DNA of 64,000 nucleotides. Source: Mangifera indica (Eukaryota > Streptophyta > Magnoliopsida > Sapindales > Anacardiaceae). Both the position numbers and the translations under genes were made by a program. Below are positions 59,628 through 64,000 of this stretch, in pieces (the stretch's first letter is position 1; every line of letters begins with the position of its first letter). The stretch lies in contig NC_058146.1 of assembly GCF_011075055.1 (NCBI RefSeq), positions 14,462,820 to 14,526,819 of the forward strand. Direction: 5' to 3'. The notes beneath the pieces are model-generated. The model saw nothing but the letters and a program-made list of their open reading frames with translations. It searched no databases and was not told the origin of the DNA.

Positions 59628-59753
59628 TTACCCTTTTTTCTGACGGAAACTGTCAAAGTTAACCACTGATGGGTGGGCTTTTGGTGTTTTCATAGTTAAC
59701 TGGTGGGTATTTGAGAAAACGTCAAACCTTGGGTGGGAAATAGTTGTTTGGCC
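59628..59753 (-). repeat. MULE-3 right terminal inverted repeat
   Basis: Complement of 53373-53498 with two mismatches over 126 bp. Confidence 0.95.
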
Positions 59754-59762
59754 TTAAAACAA
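59754..59762. repeat. MULE-3 right target-site duplication, shared with element E
   Basis: TTAAAACAA, identical to 53364-53372. It is also the left flank of the next element, so two MULE-type ends are separated by just these nine bases. Confidence 0.93.
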
Positions 59763-60697
59763 GGCCAAACGACTTACTTTCACCCAAGGTTAGATTCTTT
59801 TTCTAAGCTTTTATTATTTTTATTTTTAAAATCTAAATACTTATTATTATTATTATGTTAAATTTTATTATTATTATTAAAGATAAAATTGTTATTTTAA
59901 TATTTTATTTAAAAAAATAATTTATCTTAATTTCTCATCTTATTTTTTAAAATTAATAATTTTTTCATAACTTAATTTAAAAAAAATATTTTTTCACTTC
60001 TATCATTTAGGATCATGAGAATTTTAATATTTTAGTGTTTACAGCTCACCTGCACATATTTTTGCCCCTCACAATTGCCATCCCATATTTTTGCAACCAT
60101 CCATAGTTACCTCTTCTCCATAGACTGTCATCCTCCGTCTTCGGCCAGCATTTTAGTTCTCTTCTTCAATAGTCAAGCTTGTGTTTGGTGAAGTCGTGCA
60201 CCTTAGCAATTCTTCTTCTTTGATTTTACAAACACTCTTCTTCTTCAATTTAAACAAATGAAGCTCTTCGTTGGACACGAATGAACAAAGGTCATCATTC
60301 AAATTAAAGAGATTTGGATCAAACATGAACAAATGGAGGTTATTAGCACTTGTTCTTCTTTCTTCTATTTGAACAAAAGAAGCCCTTGGCCAAATATGAA
60401 CAAACAAAGAAGAACAAATGATGATGCATGCGACTTTGCTAGAGAAGAAAACTAGGATGTTGGCTATTGAAAAGAGATCAACAGTCTATGGAGAAGAGGC
60501 TGATGCTAGCCACCGAAAAGAGATCGACAGTCTATGGAGAAGAGGCAACTATGGAAGGTTGCAAAAATTTGTGTGGCTGCTAGGAGGGGAAAAAATATGT
60601 GAGGGTGAGTTGTGTTTAAGATTTTAAAAAATAATAGGTAAAAACTTGAGAAATGAGTAAACCGTAAATGACAATAAGTTCTTTGGCTACAAAATAA
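59763..60697. mobile_element. Non-autonomous MULE-like element E (59763-60688) with its right TSD
   Basis: The left end 'ggccaaacgacttactttca' and inverted right end 'agccaaagaacttattgtca' continue as weak inverted arms ('tctaagcttttattattttt' against 'tctcaagtttttacctatta'). The left flank is TTAAAACAA (59754-59762) and the right flank acaaaataa (60689-60697), matching at 6 of 9. The interior 60020-60600 is less AT-rich and has a short direct repeat, 'agtctatggagaagaggc', at about 60483 and 60526. It is older than its neighbour MULE-3, judging by arm divergence. Confidence 0.6.
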
Positions 60698-61740
60698 ATT
60701 AAAATTTAACAAAATACTAGAACATTACATTTGATCCAAATTAAGTTGGAGTACGGTTTCATAAGAAATTAATTTAATCTAAAAAAAAGGTTAAAAATAA
60801 GTTTGAGATCGACAAATTGAAGATTAATTTCAATTAAAAATAACTTAACTTTAATCAATCACTAAGATATAATTATTGATTTTTTCTATATAATATATAG
60901 AGAAAAACAATATAATTTTTTTTATTAACCCTTTTAAATTTTATTATTTTTTGTATTTTTAATGTTATTTTTTTATTTAATATTACCTATCAATATTATT
61001 TCTAAATCCGAGCTTATTTAAGCTTACTCTCTGAAATTTTCACTGCCCTTTTTCATTGTTTTTACTGGGGTTCATGATTGGCCCAGCAGGACCAATCATA
61101 TTAATTTCATTAATTTATTTTTTTAAGTAAATATGACCTGAATTTAATCAAGAATTTTAATTATTATTTTTTCCATAAAAAGTAAATAAGAATTTAAGAA
61201 AAATTATTAAATAAGGTATTATATTAAAACCAAAATAAATATTTAAAATTTTTAAATAGTATTATTATTAATTCTCATTGTATTATTAATTTATTTTCCT
61301 TTTTTAACCCCCACTCTCCTATTTTTGGCATTTCACTTGAGATCTTTGTATCTCATTAAAATTAATTTTATAACTGTTAATAAAATTTTAGATATATTTA
61401 ATAAATTTACATATATATATTTGAAAAAACAAAAATATTAAATTTCTTTCCTTTTTAGGCAAATACTAATCCAAAAAAAAAAAATTATAATATACTTTCA
61501 AAAAATTATCAAAATAAAATATTATTTTACAATTTCTATTTTTTAAATAATTTTACATACAAATCATTAAATCCTTTTCTAAAAAATTTTGAGAAATATA
61601 AATAATACAAACTTTATAATATATCGTTTTTTACTTATACTATATTATAAATTTTTTTTCGATTTTTTAATAAATTTAAATAAATATTTTAGAGGGTAAT
61701 AATAGTTATTTAAATGATTAATAAATAGAAAAAAATAATT
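60698..61740. other. AT-rich gap before the epimerase gene
   Basis: No gene is supported. A block of the dispersed 'aattgaagattaatttcaatt' repeat is near 60720-60860. The rest is AT-rich without clear structure. Confidence 0.4.
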
Positions 61741-62717
61741 TTATAAAAATTTTGTTTGAATTTTCCACAGTTCCTGTCTTCTCCTTGACAACGTTGGCAA
61801 CAAAAACAAAAAGCAAACACAAATTTCAATTTTCCACAGGTCCTGTCTTCTCCTTCTTTCTATCGCTCTATATTTCAATTCATTCGGACGTACGCACACA
61901 TGGTCTCGCCTCCCCTCTCTCTCTCTTCTTGTTTTTTCCTCTGTACGTTTTCTCTTTCTTTCTCCTTCTTACGTTTTTTGAAACTTTTTTTTGAAAATAA
62001 TTTTCCTCAGAAATTTACTGGGTTCTTCTTTATATTTGGTTCTGTTTCCTCTGTTTTTGTCTCAGATCTTCTGTTTTCTCATCTGGGTGTCTTCCCGTTT
62101 TGTTGTTTTGCATTTGACAGCCTTCGATCGTTTGAAGCTCTGATTTTTATTTCTTATTAAGGTTGTGCTTTGAATTGCCGCCCAATTTTATTAATAGATC
62201 AACGAAGGCATTTTTTTTTTTGTATTATTTGAGATGGGAATTTCCTTTTCAATCTTCGGATTCTGATCATTGTCCATTTGGGTTTGATCTTCTTCTTGTT
62301 TTTCTAAATTTTGCTGTTTTTTTAAAAATAATTTTAATTGTTTTGTTAAAATTTATTTTCTGCAGCCGACATGCTCTGACTTTATTAAATTGTGTATTTT
62401 TATTTGAAAAAAAATTAATAAATTTCGAGTATATTTTTTTATGTGTTTTCTGTAAATTGGTTTTGCTGGATCTTCATAGTTTTTAAAATTTCAGGGCTTT
62501 TATTGCCTGTGTAAATACTTTTTAGAACTTTTTGCTGTCTCTCCACTTTTCAAATTTCCATAATTTATGTTTTCACCTTCTTTTTTTTTTTTTAAATTTA
62601 TGATTCAAAACTGATTCGATACTTTGATTTCTTATCATTTTGCAGCACATTGAAGGCGGTTTATTTCGTGATTATCATTGAGTCCGGCAATTTTTTCCCA
62701 TAAAAGGGTTCTTCCAG
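61741..62717 (+). promoter_or_regulatory. Promoter and leader region of the epimerase gene
   Basis: A CT-rich stretch (61770-61980, 'tctctctctcttcttg') typical of plant leaders begins here. 'tttccacagttcctgtcttctccttg' at 61762 is repeated near 61833. An acceptor-like 'attttgcag' ends at 62645, 72 bases before the ATG, so a leader intron is likely; its donor is not certain. Open frames here start at non-ATG codons or have no domain and are not called. Confidence 0.45.
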
Positions 62718-64000
62718 ATGCTAAATTTTGGCAGGAATAGAAATCAGTCAAGGTCTACTAGACCTGTCTCTTTTGGTAAGCATTATAATTGTTAAGTTTT
62801 TTAATGCTTTTGATATATTTTATATTTGTCGGTTGATTTGTTATTGATCTGGTGTTGTGATTAGTGTTAAATGTTTTGCTCAAACTGTGTATGATTATGA
62901 ATCTTTTATGCCTGCAGGTTTAGATTATGCGGACCCCAAAAGGAAAGGCAATTTTGTAGGGAAAATTCTTTTAGCTGCTTCCTTAACTGCATTATGCATT
63001 ATCATGCTCAAACAGTCCCCAAGCTTCAGTGTCCCCAGTAAGGTAACCCTGGTTCATTTTCGGAAAATTTTAGGTGATCATTTGAGGTTATATTGTTTTT
63101 TATTTTTTAAATCTAACATTGTATTGCATGATTTTCTTTCTTCCAGTTCTCCCGGCATGAAGAAGGGGTAGTTCATGTGTTGGTGACAGGCGGTGCTGGT
63201 TATATCGGTTCACATGCTGCGTTTCGATTATTGAAGGATTCTTACCGTGTAACAATAGTTGTATGTATTTTCATTGTTTATTTTTTTGCAGCTTAAAAAT
63301 CTCACTTTTGTGTAGATCTTGAGTGAAGTGATTTTTTTTTTAACAGGATAATCTTTCAAGGGGAAATTTAGGTGCTGTGAAGATACTACAAGAGTTATTT
63401 CCAGAACCTGGGAGGCTTCAGTTTATTTACGCTGACTTGGGAGATGTGAAAGCAGTATCCTTATCACGGCATTAATATGATGTATTTTAGCTTTAGGTTT
63501 ACTACTTTATAGATGGTAATGTTGCAATGTTTTTACTTAACTTGAATGTCAGGTTAACAAAATATTTTCAGAAAATGCATTTGATGCTGTCATTCATTTT
63601 GCTGCTGTTGCATATGTTGGGGAAAGCACCCTTGATCCTCTTAAGTAAGTATTTTTATGATCTTTTATCAGTCAAACGGTATGTTTTTTTCTTGCTATTG
63701 AGAGCTGGCTTTCATACATTGCTATCAGCTGCAATGGTGGTGAAATTATTTAGTTCCACTAGAGATTTTTGTTTCTGATTGAAATGGTTGCCTTTGTCAT
63801 GTTTTTTTCTGTTTTTTTAATTCATCTAAATTTTGAAAGGAGGTGATTGTGTTTTAGTGTTCATATCTGAATTTGGTGTCCTTGAATACTAAATTTTAGT
63901 ATTAAGAAGCAGTAAATTTCTTATTGACACTACAACCCCATTCCTAAACCTATATGTTCTTTTGTTTGCATAAAGTACCTTTCAACCTTGATTTTATTTT
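62718..64000 (+). CDS. MUR4: UDP-arabinose 4-epimerase (UDP-xylose 4-epimerase), 5' part
   Basis: Interconverts UDP-xylose and UDP-arabinopyranose in the Golgi for cell-wall polysaccharides and glycoproteins. Exons in the window: 62718-62775, 62918-63042, 63147-63260, 63347-63454 and 63553-63644. All junctions are GT/AG and the phases agree; the last exon ends after two bases of a codon, so the gene continues past the right edge. The short N-terminus ([16 protein letters not shown]) is cytosolic and basic. A single membrane anchor, '[15 protein letters not shown]', makes a type II Golgi protein. The Rossmann fold begins '[20 protein letters not shown]', with the GxxGxxG NAD motif, followed by 'VTIVDNLSRGN', '[10 protein letters not shown]' and '[15 protein letters not shown]'. 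The catalytic YxxxK lies beyond the window. Plant UDP-glucose 4-epimerases lack the anchor, which favours the MUR4/UXE family. Confidence 0.93.

Larger units (their letters stand above)
53373..59753 (+). mobile_element. MULE-3, full-length and apparently autonomous Mutator-like element (6,381 bp)
   Basis: Terminal inverted repeats of 126 bp (53373-53498 and 59628-59753) start ggccaaac and differ at only two positions. A perfect 9-bp duplication flanks the element. It has one gene, the transposase at 56173-58788, whose frame is intact. The left subterminal region (53540-54340) is less AT-rich and would hold promoter and leader; a 308-bp tandem repeat (54971-56102) lies between leader and ATG. 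The right subterminal region (58900-59400) has short duplications, for example 'gtttccaagcaggccagtat' at about 59248 and 59330. The near-identical ends suggest a fairly recent insertion. Confidence 0.95.

Noticed and set aside
61752..62486. Hydrophobic open frames upstream of the epimerase
   Set aside because: They translate CT- and T-rich leader DNA, have no domain, and start at weak positions. The leader/intron explanation is sufficient.

Overview
This is a eudicot plant nuclear segment. It is very AT-rich, its genes have GT/AG introns, and it carries plant-specific families: an ALOG/LSH protein, PLS-class PPR proteins, a type I nsLTP, a CHUP1-family protein and a Golgi UDP-arabinose 4-epimerase. 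The species cannot be told from the sequence alone.

Host genes. A type I non-specific lipid transfer protein is on the minus strand (9606-10149, two exons). An intact intron-less E-type PPR gene is on the minus strand (14244-16553), and a badly broken PPR pseudogene lies about 2 kb away on the plus strand (about 18430-20520). A single-exon ALOG-domain (LSH) gene is on the minus strand (24333-24923). A seven-exon CHUP1/IPGA1-like gene is on the minus strand (31641-35153), and its exon phases join perfectly to give 788 residues. The first five coding exons of a UDP-arabinose 4-epimerase gene (MUR4-like) are on the plus strand (62718-63644) and run off the right edge.

Mobile DNA dominates the rest. 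Three full-length Mutator-like elements (MULEs) can be delimited to the base by inverted ends and exact 9-bp target-site duplications (TSDs). MULE-1 (2545-8216) sits in what looks like a Gypsy LTR and has a dead MuDR-type transposase. MULE-2 (37445-43118) is a sister element in the opposite orientation; it carries a DUF1985 (Ulp1/KAONASHI-type) gene fragment and no transposase. MULE-3 (53373-59753) has 126-bp TIRs with two mismatches and an uninterrupted 841-residue transposase with all expected motifs, so it may be autonomous. A set of 0.5-0.9 kb non-autonomous elements ends in the same GGCCAAA terminus as MULE-3. A second, shorter palindromic MITE family is scattered through the AT-rich gaps.

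Most interesting architecture. MULE-1 and MULE-2 look like halves of one ancestral two-gene element, with a transposase read inward from one end and a DUF1985 gene read inward from the other. The ends are built of tandemly duplicated promoter modules: TATA box, leader and, at the DUF1985 end, a 12-nt ATG micro-exon followed by a GTTAGT splice donor. Between the modules and the gene bodies lie 118-119-bp tandem arrays that would fall in the first introns. The two arrays of MULE-2 are inverted relative to each other. This is inferred from sequence layout and needs transcript evidence.

Method limits: everything was read by eye. Coordinates of genes, TSDs and splice sites were counted from the sequence; family names rest on motif recognition, not on database searches.
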